Below the pieces are notes generated by a model. The model was not told the DNA's origin. It saw only the letters and a list, made by a program, of their open reading frames with translations, and searched no databases. The translations under genes and the position numbers were made by a program. This document shows positions 10,252-17,894 of a stretch of 64,000 bases of DNA, in pieces. The stretch's first letter is position 1, and each line of letters starts with the position of its first letter. Source of the DNA: Bermanella sp. WJH001 (GTDB taxonomy: Bacteria > Pseudomonadota > Gammaproteobacteria > Pseudomonadales > Oceanobacteraceae); the NCBI RefSeq assembly GCF_030070105.1, contig NZ_JASJOO010000002.1:558001-622000 (forward strand). Direction: 5' to 3'.

Positions 10252-11355
10252 CTAAAGATTCATAACCCACTTTTCTTTTTGAGCATTCCAAAATAAATTA
10301 CTCCAATTTTCACTGTAAAAATTAGAAAGTGAATCACCACCTAAATGTCCAAAACTGGTATAACGGTTTAATAAAGCATTGTATTTCGCAGCATTACGCT
10401 CATAGGGCCAGCTTCTAAGATAGTTAAGTGGCGTACCATTTATCCAGACCAGCCATCTCAAAGCCGGACGGTAACCCTTCGAAACAAGGTGCTCGGTCAA
10501 CTCAATAGTGTCATACCCTTGCAAGACACCGCTCTGCCAGGCAAGAATTCGAGTTTCTAAAGGCACAGTAGCAAACGACAACTCATTCAATGCTCTAGTG
10601 CCATTTAAACCTTTAATGACCCAAGCATTTAAATGCTGCCTAGTTGATTCTGAATTCAAATGCTTAGCAATTGCTACCGCACCTTCAGAAGCACCCGCTT
10701 GACTTAATAGTGCTAAGTTTTTCGCAGCATCTAGTGCTACACCACTATCAAGATGATGAGAAAAAGAGGCAAAGTATAATGGATGCATTTTCGCCATAGT
10801 TAACATTGCAGTCATATTTTGCGGTGCATTCACCCCTAATTTTTTAAATATAATACTTTGATACTCTCCACAAAAAATACAGGTTTGAGTCACAACCAAT
10901 TGAGGGTAGCTCGCCCAAACAGGCTCTAACTTGACTGCAATTTGACCAAGAGACTTGTAAGCCCTCAAGTTATCATGTGCCCTACTTTTCTGTAACAAAC
11001 CCACCAAAGTGACATATTTTGCTGCCGCTTCAGGACTATCATCCGGTAAAACAATTTTATCCAATACGCTTAAGATATCAGGCAGGCGTGCCAATTGTTC
11101 AGCAACACTTAAATTAGTATGCGAGCTGCCTTTTTTAATAAAACCCGTTTGCTGAGAACAATCATATAAAGGTGTACGAATACCCGTTTCACATAGCAAC
11201 GACTTAACATCCTGCAACACAACCGCTATCGCTTTTTGATTTTCAGGTTTTATTAATGCATCTTGAATACCCACAAACATAAACAAAAAACAAATAGATG
11301 AGATCATTAAAATTCTAAATAGTGACGTACGAGGGATCACTTCTTGATTATTCAT
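10252..11355 (-). CDS. Unknown membrane-anchored protein (367 aa)
   Basis: I do not recognise a family. One N-terminal membrane segment (about residues 10-30) is followed by a helix-rich region, probably exported. Cysteines include one pair in CIFCGE near residue 160 and others near 55-65 (LLCETGIRTPLYDCSQ). The C-terminal part is rich in aromatic residues (W, Y). It overlaps the upstream gene by 8 bases, so the two are translated as a unit. The pair is bracketed by copies of the glcB terminator, which suggests acquisition as a block. Confidence 0.7.
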   Translation of the reverse strand: MNNQEVIPRTSLFRILMISSICFLFMFVGIQDALIKPENQKAIAVVLQDVKSLLCETGIRTPLYDCSQQTGFIKKGSSHTNLSVAEQLARLPDILSVLDKIVLPDDSPEAAAKYVTLVGLLQKSRAHDNLRAYKSLGQIAVKLEPVWASYPQLVVTQTCIFCGEYQSIIFKKLGVNAPQNMTAMLTMAKMHPLYFASFSHHLDSGVALDAAKNLALLSQAGASEGAVAIAKHLNSESTRQHLNAWVIKGLNGTRALNELSFATVPLETRILAWQSGVLQGYDTIELTEHLVSKGYRPALRWLVWINGTPLNYLRSWPYERNAAKYNALLNRYTSFGHLGGDSLSNFYSENWSNLFWNAQKEKWVMNL

Positions 11356-12424
11356 GGCTCCACTCCATTACAGGCTTACCCTTTGAAAGAATCGCTACTT
11401 CACCATCTAAACCGTTTTCAGGAGTTATTTTCAATCTTCCCTGTGATCTTGTATCCAACAATGGCTGACCAACCAATCCCTCTGTACTCAGCGCCAAAAT
11501 GCAAGCGGCGCAATAAAAATTAGTAGGCTGATTATCATTATCAACCACATCCTTCAAAAAAGTATTGAGATAGCTAGAACCGCCAAGTAAGGCGGCATGC
11601 CCCATATAAGATGACATACTTTTATTGCTGTAAGCCTGATTTTCAATCAACCCAATCAAATCTGTATTCTCAAATGCATTCAAATATATGAGTTTTTTAA
11701 CGTCTCGGGGATCGTATTTAATCTGGGTGTTGTTTAGTAACGCCATGACTTCATTCTTTTGCTGATCACTCATACCAGGATAAGCATATGCTATAACAGC
11801 AAGGTCAATTCGAGTTGAAAAAATGGATGTGCTTAACCTAAAGAAAGCTTCTGCGATGGCTTCACGGGCAGATTCCTCACCATAATTTGAGATATAGCTA
11901 AGTAAAAACACTTCATTTGAAAGTAATAAATTATTAGGGTTTTTGACATGCTTGTACCAATCAGATAGTAAGCCAGCTTGCAACAAGTTGGCAGCCCTAC
12001 CTAAATCAAAGCCACTATGACTTAATCTTTGGTATATAACCTCTGGCTTTTCTAATGCAACTTGCGCATAAAGTGCGCCTAGCTTTGAGTGATTAGCACT
12101 ACCAAATAATGTATGACTGGCTTCAAGTCGATTTAGATCATCCAAATAGCGGGACCACACTTCAACACTCGCATCAGCATTTGGAATAGATAAAGTCAAA
12201 ACACCCTCTAAAGGTGGGGTATTCGCCAGCGCTTTTTCATCAAGCCGACCCGTCTCCCAGGCAACTACTTTGCTTCCAAATGCAATTTTATTAATATCGG
12301 GTAAATATTGATAGCTACCTACCACCACCCCCAGCAAAAGAGAGATCGCAGCGACCCTCTTTTCCAAGTGATTCCTTAACATTTTATTAAATCCTTTTAG
12401 AGTATTCAGTTTGAATGCAATCAT
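11348..12424 (-). CDS. Unknown membrane-anchored helical protein (358 aa)
   Basis: No family recognised. The ATG at 12424 is the longest start. An in-frame ATG 14 codons in (MLRNHLEKR) would also precede the single membrane segment AISLLLGVVVGSYQYL. The rest looks like an alpha-helical repeat scaffold with a CxxC pair (FYCAACILAL) near residue 310. It is the first gene of a two-gene operon with the 367-aa protein, which also has a membrane anchor and a CxxC motif. That parallel suggests a common exported complex, but this is inference only. Confidence 0.7.
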   Translation of the reverse strand: MIAFKLNTLKGFNKMLRNHLEKRVAAISLLLGVVVGSYQYLPDINKIAFGSKVVAWETGRLDEKALANTPPLEGVLTLSIPNADASVEVWSRYLDDLNRLEASHTLFGSANHSKLGALYAQVALEKPEVIYQRLSHSGFDLGRAANLLQAGLLSDWYKHVKNPNNLLLSNEVFLLSYISNYGEESAREAIAEAFFRLSTSIFSTRIDLAVIAYAYPGMSDQQKNEVMALLNNTQIKYDPRDVKKLIYLNAFENTDLIGLIENQAYSNKSMSSYMGHAALLGGSSYLNTFLKDVVDNDNQPTNFYCAACILALSTEGLVGQPLLDTRSQGRLKITPENGLDGEVAILSKGKPVMEWSHE

Positions 12425-12459
12425 ACTGAATACACACTTCGAAACAAGCTTAGTATCGA

Positions 12460-12525
12460 GGCATCAAATAAGTCTTTGTAGCTTGAATAAAAACCCAGCT
12501 TTTGCTGGGTTTTTTATTGCCAAAA
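12460..12525 (+). repeat. Third copy of the glcB stop/terminator segment
   Basis: GGCATCAAATAAG through the hairpin repeats glcB positions 10006-10053 almost exactly. The right flank (TTGCCAAA) also resembles the flank of the first copy rather than the second. It lies just upstream of the two-gene module, so that module is flanked by direct repeats of about 55 bp. Confidence 0.88.
12487..12515 (+). terminator. Third copy of the glcB terminator hairpin
   Basis: CCCAGC-TTTT-GCTGGG with flanking A- and T-tracts. In the minus direction it can terminate the secreted-protein gene at 12566. Confidence 0.8.
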
Positions 12526-12565
12526 ATAAAGCATCACCTATCACATACCCCACCTTCAAAAACCA

Positions 12566-13093
12566 TCACAACGATTGAAAAGATGTTTCATTTGATAGCA
12601 AACCCAGTAGGTGTGTTTTATCTTTTAGAGCATTGATTCGCTGATGTGTTTGCGCATGGGTGTTTTTACTCCAACTCAGGTAACTCACAATATATTGCTG
12701 CCCTACTTTCACACCCAATTCTAAGCCGGTGTCTAATTTAAGAATGGTGTAACGTTTTTCAACGTGACCATTATCATCAAACGTTGCGGTGATTGGCGTC
12801 GTATACGTCGTTGTAAATGGCTCATTACCACACCGACCTTTAAGCGATTCAATGGGTCGCACAAGCATTTTCACACTAGAAGAAACACGTCGAGACGTCC
12901 CGTCATTAAAGACCTGCACATTCTCTTTTTTATTCACCTCCAATACTTCAACAACACAAATATGAGTCGCACTGTTGACTGCGTATTGCTCAGATACAAC
13001 ACGAAAGCCGGACGCAACTGCATTCACATTCATTAACGTCAGAAGCATAAACAACACAGTCGTCACAAAACCAAATTTAAAATACAACCTCAT
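12566..13093 (-). CDS. Secreted hypothetical protein (175 aa)
   Basis: An N-terminal signal peptide (a basic start, a long hydrophobic stretch, cleavage expected near NAVASG at about residue 28) leads into a mostly beta-strand protein. The mature part starts with alternating strands and a CVVEVLEV segment, with a second Cys in GRCG. The shape is reminiscent of small NTR/TIMP-like or OB-fold secreted proteins, but I do not recognise it. RBS AAGGAAAA. An inverted repeat lies directly upstream at 13114-13174. Confidence 0.7.
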   Translation of the reverse strand: MRLYFKFGFVTTVLFMLLTLMNVNAVASGFRVVSEQYAVNSATHICVVEVLEVNKKENVQVFNDGTSRRVSSSVKMLVRPIESLKGRCGNEPFTTTYTTPITATFDDNGHVEKRYTILKLDTGLELGVKVGQQYIVSYLSWSKNTHAQTHQRINALKDKTHLLGLLSNETSFQSL

Positions 13094-13113
13094 GTGTTTT
13101 CCTTTTTATGAGT

Positions 13114-13174
13114 GTTAGCAATCTTAAGACCTCAAAGTACAATTAAATACGCCTCAACTACTTTGTATGCTAAC
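13114..13174. repeat. Two-tier inverted repeat upstream of the secreted-protein gene
   Basis: GTTAGCA (13114-13120) pairs with TGCTAAC (13168-13174). CAAAGTA (13133-13139) pairs with TACTTTG (13159-13165). A 12-base left bulge faces 2 bases on the right. It lies in the 195-bp gap between umuC and the secreted-protein gene. The outer boxes are in the wrong order for an integron attC site. Confidence 0.55.
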
Positions 13175-13289
13175 CATTAACTATTAATACTTGTGTCTGT
13201 GATTTATTCACACTAAAAACATTTTTTCACGATGTTAAACACAACCATCAAACCTGACACCTGACTCAAGTAATATGCCATTCAATTTT

Positions 13290-14543
13290 TCACACCTTAA
13301 TCACAGGTACATCCCGCCAATGGGTTGTATAAGACGGCGACCTATACTGCTGGCGCATGGCCCACTTTTGCACCGTGCCTTCTGAGCCAATTCTCAATGC
13401 CCCTCGGCCATGGTGAGTGTTTATTTTATCCATTGCCTGCATCAGCATTTCCGCATTAATGGCTTGGCCGGGCTGAAATAAATCGTATTGGGTGTGATTG
13501 CAATCAGACATCTCAATCAAACCAACCCCAGATTTTGAGTAACGATGACCAGGCACATACAACTGAGCAATCGCCTCCCTGACCAACCTACAAACAATGC
13601 GCGAATCACTGGTAGGAAACGGTGTTTTCACTGTGGCACTGCGGCTTATGTAGTTTTTTTCATACGGGGAGCTGTGTGCAAACACATGCAAGGTATGCAC
13701 TAACGAATGTTGCTGACGTAATTTTTCCATGGCCCGCGCGGCATAGGTTGCCGTGGCTTGCTGAATAGAAACCAAGTCATCAAATTTATGGCCAAATGAG
13801 CGGGTACAATAAATTTGCTGCTTGTCGGGCACCACATCCTCCATATCAATACATGGATTGCCGTTTAACTCTTCTATGGTTCTTTCAACATTGACATTAG
13901 TATTGCGCCTAATGGCTTTTGCATTGGCCGTCGCCAAATCATAGGCAGTGTAAATTTTGTATTGCTCTAACCGCTTTGCCAGCTTAGACCCTATGCCCCA
14001 CAATTTATTCACCGGCGTGCGCTTTTGTAACCACTGCCATTTAGCCGGGGTATCCAGCACACAAACACCCGCGCACTTTGGGATATCTTTAGCGGCCCGA
14101 TTGGCCAACTTGGCTAAGGTTTTAGACGGTGCCACCCCAACCCCCACAGGCATACGCACCTCGCGCCACAACCTTTGTTTGATTTGCTGCCCATAAGCAT
14201 TAAGGTCACCTTGAATGCCCGCAAGATCAAGAAACATTTCATCAATGCTGTACACCTCAACACTCGGGCTAAACTGCCTAAGAGTCGTCATGACTCTATT
14301 GGATATATCACCATAAAGAGGATAGTTAGAACTGAATACCGCCACGTTGTGCTGCTCGATAAGATGCTTCACTTTAAAAAACGCATGCAGGTCAGGTAAA
14401 CCAAGTGCCTTAGCCTCTTTTGAACGGGCCACAATACAGCCGTCGTTATTCGAGAGCACCACAACGGGCTTACCACGCAGATCCGGCCTAAATATTTGCT
14501 CGCATGATGCATAACAACTATTGCAATCAACAATGGCCAGCAT
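13290..14543 (-). CDS. umuC: DNA polymerase V catalytic subunit UmuC
   Basis: Y-family translesion polymerase that works with UmuD' in SOS mutagenesis. 417 residues, close to E. coli UmuC (422). The palm motif ALVDCN-type start ([14 protein letters not shown], residues 3-16), [15 protein letters not shown], and [10 protein letters not shown] with its catalytic acidic pair are all present. An HhH region ([13 protein letters not shown]) and the C-terminal little-finger/DUF4113-like tail follow. It overlaps umuD by 17 bases and shares its LexA-controlled promoter. Confidence 0.95.
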   Translation of the reverse strand: MLAIVDCNSCYASCEQIFRPDLRGKPVVVLSNNDGCIVARSKEAKALGLPDLHAFFKVKHLIEQHNVAVFSSNYPLYGDISNRVMTTLRQFSPSVEVYSIDEMFLDLAGIQGDLNAYGQQIKQRLWREVRMPVGVGVAPSKTLAKLANRAAKDIPKCAGVCVLDTPAKWQWLQKRTPVNKLWGIGSKLAKRLEQYKIYTAYDLATANAKAIRRNTNVNVERTIEELNGNPCIDMEDVVPDKQQIYCTRSFGHKFDDLVSIQQATATYAARAMEKLRQQHSLVHTLHVFAHSSPYEKNYISRSATVKTPFPTSDSRIVCRLVREAIAQLYVPGHRYSKSGVGLIEMSDCNHTQYDLFQPGQAINAEMLMQAMDKINTHHGRGALRIGSEGTVQKWAMRQQYRSPSYTTHWRDVPVIKV

Positions 14544-14928
14544 GATTTGCTCGGTGATATCGAATAGAAGCTACCACCACCCCTTCAAGTACAAGGTCTT
14601 GGTCATCGCTTAATAAAATAGGTGGATAATGATCGTTATGGGCCACCAATTGGCGCTTTATGGTGTCTATTTGTTTGCAGGTAAGCTCACCATCCACGGC
14701 CGCAATCACAATATCGCCATTTTTAGGCTCTAAACTGCGATCAATGATGAGTAAGTCCCGATCAAAAATACCGATACCCTCCATCGAATCCCCCGCCGCC
14801 CGTGCCACATAAGTGGCCGCCGGATGTTTGATGAGGTGCTCATCTAAGCTCAATGCTGACTCTTTGTAATCATCCGCTGGGCTAGGAAAACCAGCCTGCA
14901 CCGCATGGCTATATAGGACTAACTTCAT
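14527..14928 (-). CDS. umuD: UmuD, self-cleaving LexA/S24-type subunit
   Basis: RecA-stimulated autocleavage gives UmuD', the accessory subunit of Pol V. 133 residues. The cleavage site is visible as QAGFP (Ala12-Gly13). The catalytic dyad is Ser48 in AGDSMEG and Lys85 in LTCKQ, with the same 37-residue spacing as E. coli Ser60/Lys97. It is the first gene of umuDC, 13 bp downstream of a consensus LexA box. Confidence 0.95.
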   Translation of the reverse strand: MKLVLYSHAVQAGFPSPADDYKESALSLDEHLIKHPAATYVARAAGDSMEGIGIFDRDLLIIDRSLEPKNGDIVIAAVDGELTCKQIDTIKRQLVAHNDHYPPILLSDDQDLVLEGVVVASIRYHRANHAGHC

Positions 14929-14940
14929 ATCTCACCGCTA

Positions 14941-14960
14941 TACTGTATATTTATACAGTA
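14941..14960. promoter_or_regulatory. LexA (SOS) box for umuDC
   Basis: CTGTATATTTATACAG at 14943-14958 is a perfect CTGT-N8-ACAG LexA operator, extended to a 20-bp near-palindrome. It starts 13 bp upstream of the umuD ATG. DNA-damage induction of umuDC follows from established knowledge of this operator. Confidence 0.93.
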
Positions 14961-15012
14961 TAGGTTTTTATCGGGTAATATCAAAGCTGGAAAATCGATA
15001 CATAAACAGCCG

Positions 15013-15150
15013 ATTTAACTTAATAATGGATAAGCAGGTACAGGGATAATTCATTGTGGGTCAGCTGTGGGTGTCAACTGTGGGTGTAAGCTGTGAGCAT
15101 TAGCTGAGTATTGGGCAGAAACACTGCCTCTTAAAATCTAGGCGTTAACT
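15013..15150 (-). other. Integron attC site (second, distal)
   Basis: Read on the minus strand: 1L box AGTTAAC (15150-15144), 2L with TTTTAAGAGGCA, a central region with short TGTGGGT repeats and a TCAGCT/AGCTGA pairing, 2R with TACCTGCTTATCC, and 1R box GTTAAAT (15019-15013), a perfect GTTRRRY. The 1L box is exactly complementary to the core GTTAACT where the DUF1330-type cassette begins (15654-15648), as expected for one cassette's own recombination site. The 2L/2R pairing is less tidy than in the first attC. Length 138 bp. Together with the LexA box it accounts for much of the 400-bp gap 14929-15333; I see nothing else between 15151 and 15333. Confidence 0.65.
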
Positions 15151-15653
15151 TACGGCTGGAAAGATAATTAGAAGAGATCAATTAAACGCGTCAGCCAGAT
15201 ACGTGAAACACCAACCCACAAAAAACAAACCAAAGACAGGAAAGGAACGGACAAAACATTTAACCAGCCCCCTGTCAGCTTTAAAGTTGTAGGTGGCCAA
15301 AATCACTTTACTGCTACATTGTGACTTATTTAATCAAGCTCGGGGAGCGTAAGTTTTAACACACAAAGACACATCAACCTCGGTATTCGAAATCCCCCGC
15401 TCTCTTAAAGAAGATAATGCTAAAAGAGAAGCATCCTTTCGATACAGCGCAAAGGCCTCTTCGTTTGGAAACTCTAACACATGAACTTCTTGCCCTGAGC
15501 CATCACTATTACGAACAGTTTCAAAGGCAGAAATTATTCGCCCTTTATATTTCCCCATAATCAAAGACGCTTGATTTTCAAACTTCTCGAATGCTTCAAA
15601 ATCTTTTACTGCTAGCCTTACAAGAATATTGATCATTGCGTTTTCCTAGTTAA
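15019..15653 (-). mobile_element. Integron gene cassette carrying the DUF1330-type gene
   Basis: Predicted cassette from the cleavage point G^TTAACT to the G of the next 1R box. It holds one gene (15334-15636), 187 bp of non-coding DNA and its attC. The ATG lies 12 bases after the core box, with an AGGAAAA RBS, the compact layout usual in cassettes. No integrase gene is in the window. Confidence 0.65.
15334..15636 (-). CDS. DUF1330 / dimeric alpha-beta barrel protein
   Basis: A 100-residue protein of the DUF1330 / antibiotic-biosynthesis-monooxygenase-like ferredoxin fold. The pattern VRLAVKDFEAFEKFE, IMGKYKGRII, EVHVLEFPNEEAFALYR is typical. Such proteins are dimers of unknown substrate and are common as cassettes in chromosomal integrons. 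It starts 12 bp after an attC core on the same strand as the upstream P-loop gene. Confidence 0.75.
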   Translation of the reverse strand: MINILVRLAVKDFEAFEKFENQASLIMGKYKGRIISAFETVRNSDGSGQEVHVLEFPNEEAFALYRKDASLLALSSLRERGISNTEVDVSLCVKTYAPRA

Positions 15654-15746
15654 CGCCGCCTTAAGCGGACAAAAATAGTTGGCTATACTTGTTGATGGAC
15701 GAAACAAAGCCAACTGTTTTTGTTCCGTTTAAAGGCCTTGTTATGT
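15648..15746 (-). other. Integron attC site (first) behind the P-loop NTPase gene
   Basis: Read on the minus strand: 1L ACATAAC (15746-15740), 2L AAGGCCTTTAAACGGAAC (15739-15722), a long central hairpin with AGTTGGCT pairing to AGCCAACT-type arms and A5/T5 flanks, 2R GTCCGCTTAAGGCGGC (15670-15655), and 1R GTTAACT (15654-15648). 2L carries extra bases relative to 2R, as expected for extrahelical bases that set strand choice. The 1L box is exactly complementary to GTTATGT at 17481-17475, the start of the cassette it closes. It begins 16 bases after the stop of the NTPase gene. 99 bp. Confidence 0.85.
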
Positions 15747-17480
15747 CTTCAATGCAGGCTACCTAGCCATCTATTTCAATACCAAACTTCTTGACTCGTC
15801 GTTTGTTAATATCACTTTCACTTGCGATCTTTTTTAAGGCCGAAACTGAATTAGTTAATAGAGAGCTGGGTTCTCCGTCTTTAGACGCATAATTCCCCAG
15901 TTTCAAACAGCTCTCCACATAGAGAGACAAATCAATCCCTTTAGTTTCTTTAAATATTTCATAAAAACCTTCAACTGACGTACTCGCTAGAATCGTTATA
16001 TCCTTGTCATTCCAGCAATTTTGCTTCGAAACTCTAGCTAAAACAGATTTTGCAGATTCATCAATAACAATTTCTTTAAATTTGTCAGCAAATTTTGCTT
16101 TAATTTCTGAATCAGTTACATCTCCAGCAAATGGATTACTCATAAAGTCATTGAGATTAAATAAATTTGGTGTTTCTTTTCTACTTTCAATGTATTTATC
16201 AATAGCATCGCTTGCTTTTTCATCTTCACCAAGCTCCCTAAAAAGGGTAACAGTACCATTTAAATTCATTGGTGAAATATGCTTAGCATTTACGGTTAAG
16301 CTTTCATAGAGAGCTTTAACTACTTCATCCTGATTATTGTCGAAATTATGATGGTATAACTCCCAAGCCTTGGTAAATGAATTTTCAGATTTAGACGCCA
16401 AAACTTGCGAGTTTTTAATTTCAGCCTTTTCTCTAAGGTTATTTTCTACTATGTAACCTGTTTCTACAGCCTTGGCTAAAACAAGATCTAATTCATCAGT
16501 AATTCCATATCCATATTCATGCAGCAGAACTTTCCACTTTTTGGTCTTCTCATCTTCTTCCTTCTCGCCCCCGATACCGTATGAGCTATATGAAGTTCTT
16601 GTTACGAAGTCAAAATTCGGTATTTCATCGTTACCTTCGGAACAGTAATAAGCCCATGAAAATAGAACCAAAGTATGTATAACTTGGTGAGTCACCTCAA
16701 CTTCGAGTCCGTTAAGAACAGGAGTAGCTAAAGATACTAGTCTTTCTATTTTTTTTAATACTCGAATATTTTTAATATTTAACTTTTCTGAAAAATCTCT
16801 TAAATGCTCAACTTCATAACTGTCTCCTTCAAAAGCAATCTCAGCACACTCTCGTGGTGAAGGAGAAAACTCAAGCTCTAAATCAATTACCTTTTCTCGG
16901 TATTTCAAATAATCATCTAAGCCATCTTCACCATCATTCAACAAAATGACAATTTTGCATCTTTTTTGTTCTTTAAGTAGTGAGATTAAACCTAGCAAAT
17001 CTTTAATATCTAACCCTTTTCCTTTTCTCTCTAAGTCATCAATGCATATTAGGGTTTCAGTAATAGATAAGAATGATAGCGACTCAATTGTTGAGCTAAA
17101 GTTTTTAATGAAAGGAGCTTCTTTAAAGAAGTTAAATGATTTTCGAGTGAAGGAATCCGCTATTCCTGCAGCATTCTCCTTAAAGGTATCAATACTAGCT
17201 TCAGTGCCGACCAAGTCCCTTTTTACAGTGTTTTCAAAAATTGCATATTTAAATGAATCTAGAGAATTTATACCAAACAGAGAAACATACGAGTACTTAG
17301 GTAAAGCTATTACATTTTCAGATTTATACTCAGATAAATATTTTTTCCAACTATAAGTTTTGCCAACTCCCCATGCCCCTTTTATACCCATAACTTCAGG
17401 AGTTGGTGAACTAACAAAAAGTTTAATCTGATGTTGAACTATTTCTATAGACATACACTCATTCCATGAAGAAGACATAA
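15654..17480 (-). mobile_element. Integron gene cassette carrying the P-loop NTPase gene
   Basis: Bounded by G^TTATGT at 17481/17480 and the 1R guanine of the first attC at 15654. One long ORF fills it. The start codon of the ORF lies inside the core box (GTTATGTC), so the cassette has no leader of its own and depends on an outside promoter or on the DNA upstream. It is visibly more AT-rich than the flanking umuC and glcB genes. The proximal neighbour at 17482 onward is not a recognisable attC or attI. Confidence 0.78.
15763..17478 (-). CDS. KAP-like P-loop NTPase, integron cassette gene
   Basis: 571 residues. Walker A GAWGVGKT is at residues 34-41. Walker B LICIDDLER is at about 143-151, followed by a sensor-1-type strand IVILLND near 177-183. 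The acidic pair then LER is the form seen in KAP and related STAND-like NTPases. The C-terminal 350 residues are helical with no recognised domain and no membrane segment. KAP NTPases include the phage-exclusion protein PifA, and integron cassettes are known to carry antiphage genes, so a defence role is a reasonable hypothesis, not a demonstrated one. Codon use is AT-rich and unlike the neighbouring genes. Start chosen at ATG 17478 because it sits in the cassette core and gives a complete Walker A. Confidence 0.8.
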   Translation of the reverse strand: MSSSWNECMSIEIVQHQIKLFVSSPTPEVMGIKGAWGVGKTYSWKKYLSEYKSENVIALPKYSYVSLFGINSLDSFKYAIFENTVKRDLVGTEASIDTFKENAAGIADSFTRKSFNFFKEAPFIKNFSSTIESLSFLSITETLICIDDLERKGKGLDIKDLLGLISLLKEQKRCKIVILLNDGEDGLDDYLKYREKVIDLELEFSPSPRECAEIAFEGDSYEVEHLRDFSEKLNIKNIRVLKKIERLVSLATPVLNGLEVEVTHQVIHTLVLFSWAYYCSEGNDEIPNFDFVTRTSYSSYGIGGEKEEDEKTKKWKVLLHEYGYGITDELDLVLAKAVETGYIVENNLREKAEIKNSQVLASKSENSFTKAWELYHHNFDNNQDEVVKALYESLTVNAKHISPMNLNGTVTLFRELGEDEKASDAIDKYIESRKETPNLFNLNDFMSNPFAGDVTDSEIKAKFADKFKEIVIDESAKSVLARVSKQNCWNDKDITILASTSVEGFYEIFKETKGIDLSLYVESCLKLGNYASKDGEPSSLLTNSVSALKKIASESDINKRRVKKFGIEIDG

Positions 17481-17510
17481 CATTTTAATCATAAGACCTT
17501 TCAAGCTCCC

Positions 17511-17545
17511 CTACCTTGCAAGGTAGAATAACCTTACAGGTAAGG
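17511..17545. promoter_or_regulatory. Two adjacent palindromes between divergent genes
   Basis: CTACCTTGCAAGGTAG (17511-17526) is a perfect 16-bp palindrome. CCTTAC-AG-GTAAGG (17532-17545) follows 5 bp later; its right arm overlaps the RBS (GGAG) of the gene at 17556. The shared CCTT/AAGG core suggests a paired operator or a leader hairpin. Confidence 0.5.
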
Positions 17546-17555
17546 AGACCTGATT

Positions 17556-17873
17556 ATGTACCGTCGTAGCCATAAGTATCAACAATTAAGGGCCCGTATA
17601 GCTCAGTCTATTGCTAAACGGGAAAATGAAAGGCTTAAGGGTGTAAACGAAACAGGTATTGAGCCACTACTGCCAGATCTACGTAAAAAGATTGAGGTCA
17701 CTAGCTATGACACGGGCGAATCGAAAACGATAACGTTTGAAATATTTCAAAGTGACCGGATTGATTGTTATAAAGTTTTGGTTGATGGCAAGCTTTGGAA
17801 AAAACGCGTCGGCCTTAGCAAGATACTGAAAGGGATTCGTAAAGCGTTACCGCGGCACAGCCGCTTGGGGTAG
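17556..17873 (+). CDS. Unknown small basic protein (105 aa)
   Basis: No named family. A 105-residue, strongly basic protein with an Arg/Lys-rich helical N-terminus (YRRSHKYQQLRARIAQ), a central beta-rich section and a basic C-terminus (LWKKRVGLSKILKGIRKAL). It has a good RBS (TAAGGAG, 8 bases before the ATG), which makes it a credible gene. It is divergent from the NTPase cassette across 77 bp containing two palindromes. Nucleic-acid binding is plausible from charge only. Confidence 0.6.
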   Translation: MYRRSHKYQQLRARIAQSIAKRENERLKGVNETGIEPLLPDLRKKIEVTSYDTGESKTITFEIFQSDRIDCYKVLVDGKLWKKRVGLSKILKGIRKALPRHSRLG

Positions 17874-17894
17874 CCATTATTAGACAATCTAGTT

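Noticed and set aside
13114-13174. Possible third attC site
   Set aside because: The outer boxes read GTTAGCA...TGCTAAC, the reverse of the RYYYAAC...GTTRRRY order needed on either strand.
13198-13212. TGTGA-N5-TCACA, resembling a CRP site between umuC and the secreted-protein gene
   Set aside because: CRP sites need N6 between the half-sites; spacing is one short and there is no matching promoter.
15137-15290. An alternative attC immediately after the DUF1330-type gene, reading from about 15288 to 15143
   Set aside because: Its 5' box (CTACAAC) does not fit RYYYAAC and its boxes do not match the cassette start, unlike the site at 15013-15150.
15740-17481. 11-bp inverted repeats GTTATGTCTTC/GAAGACATAAC as transposon ends
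   Set aside because: No transposase or target duplication; the first 7 bp are explained as the attC core boxes of a cassette.
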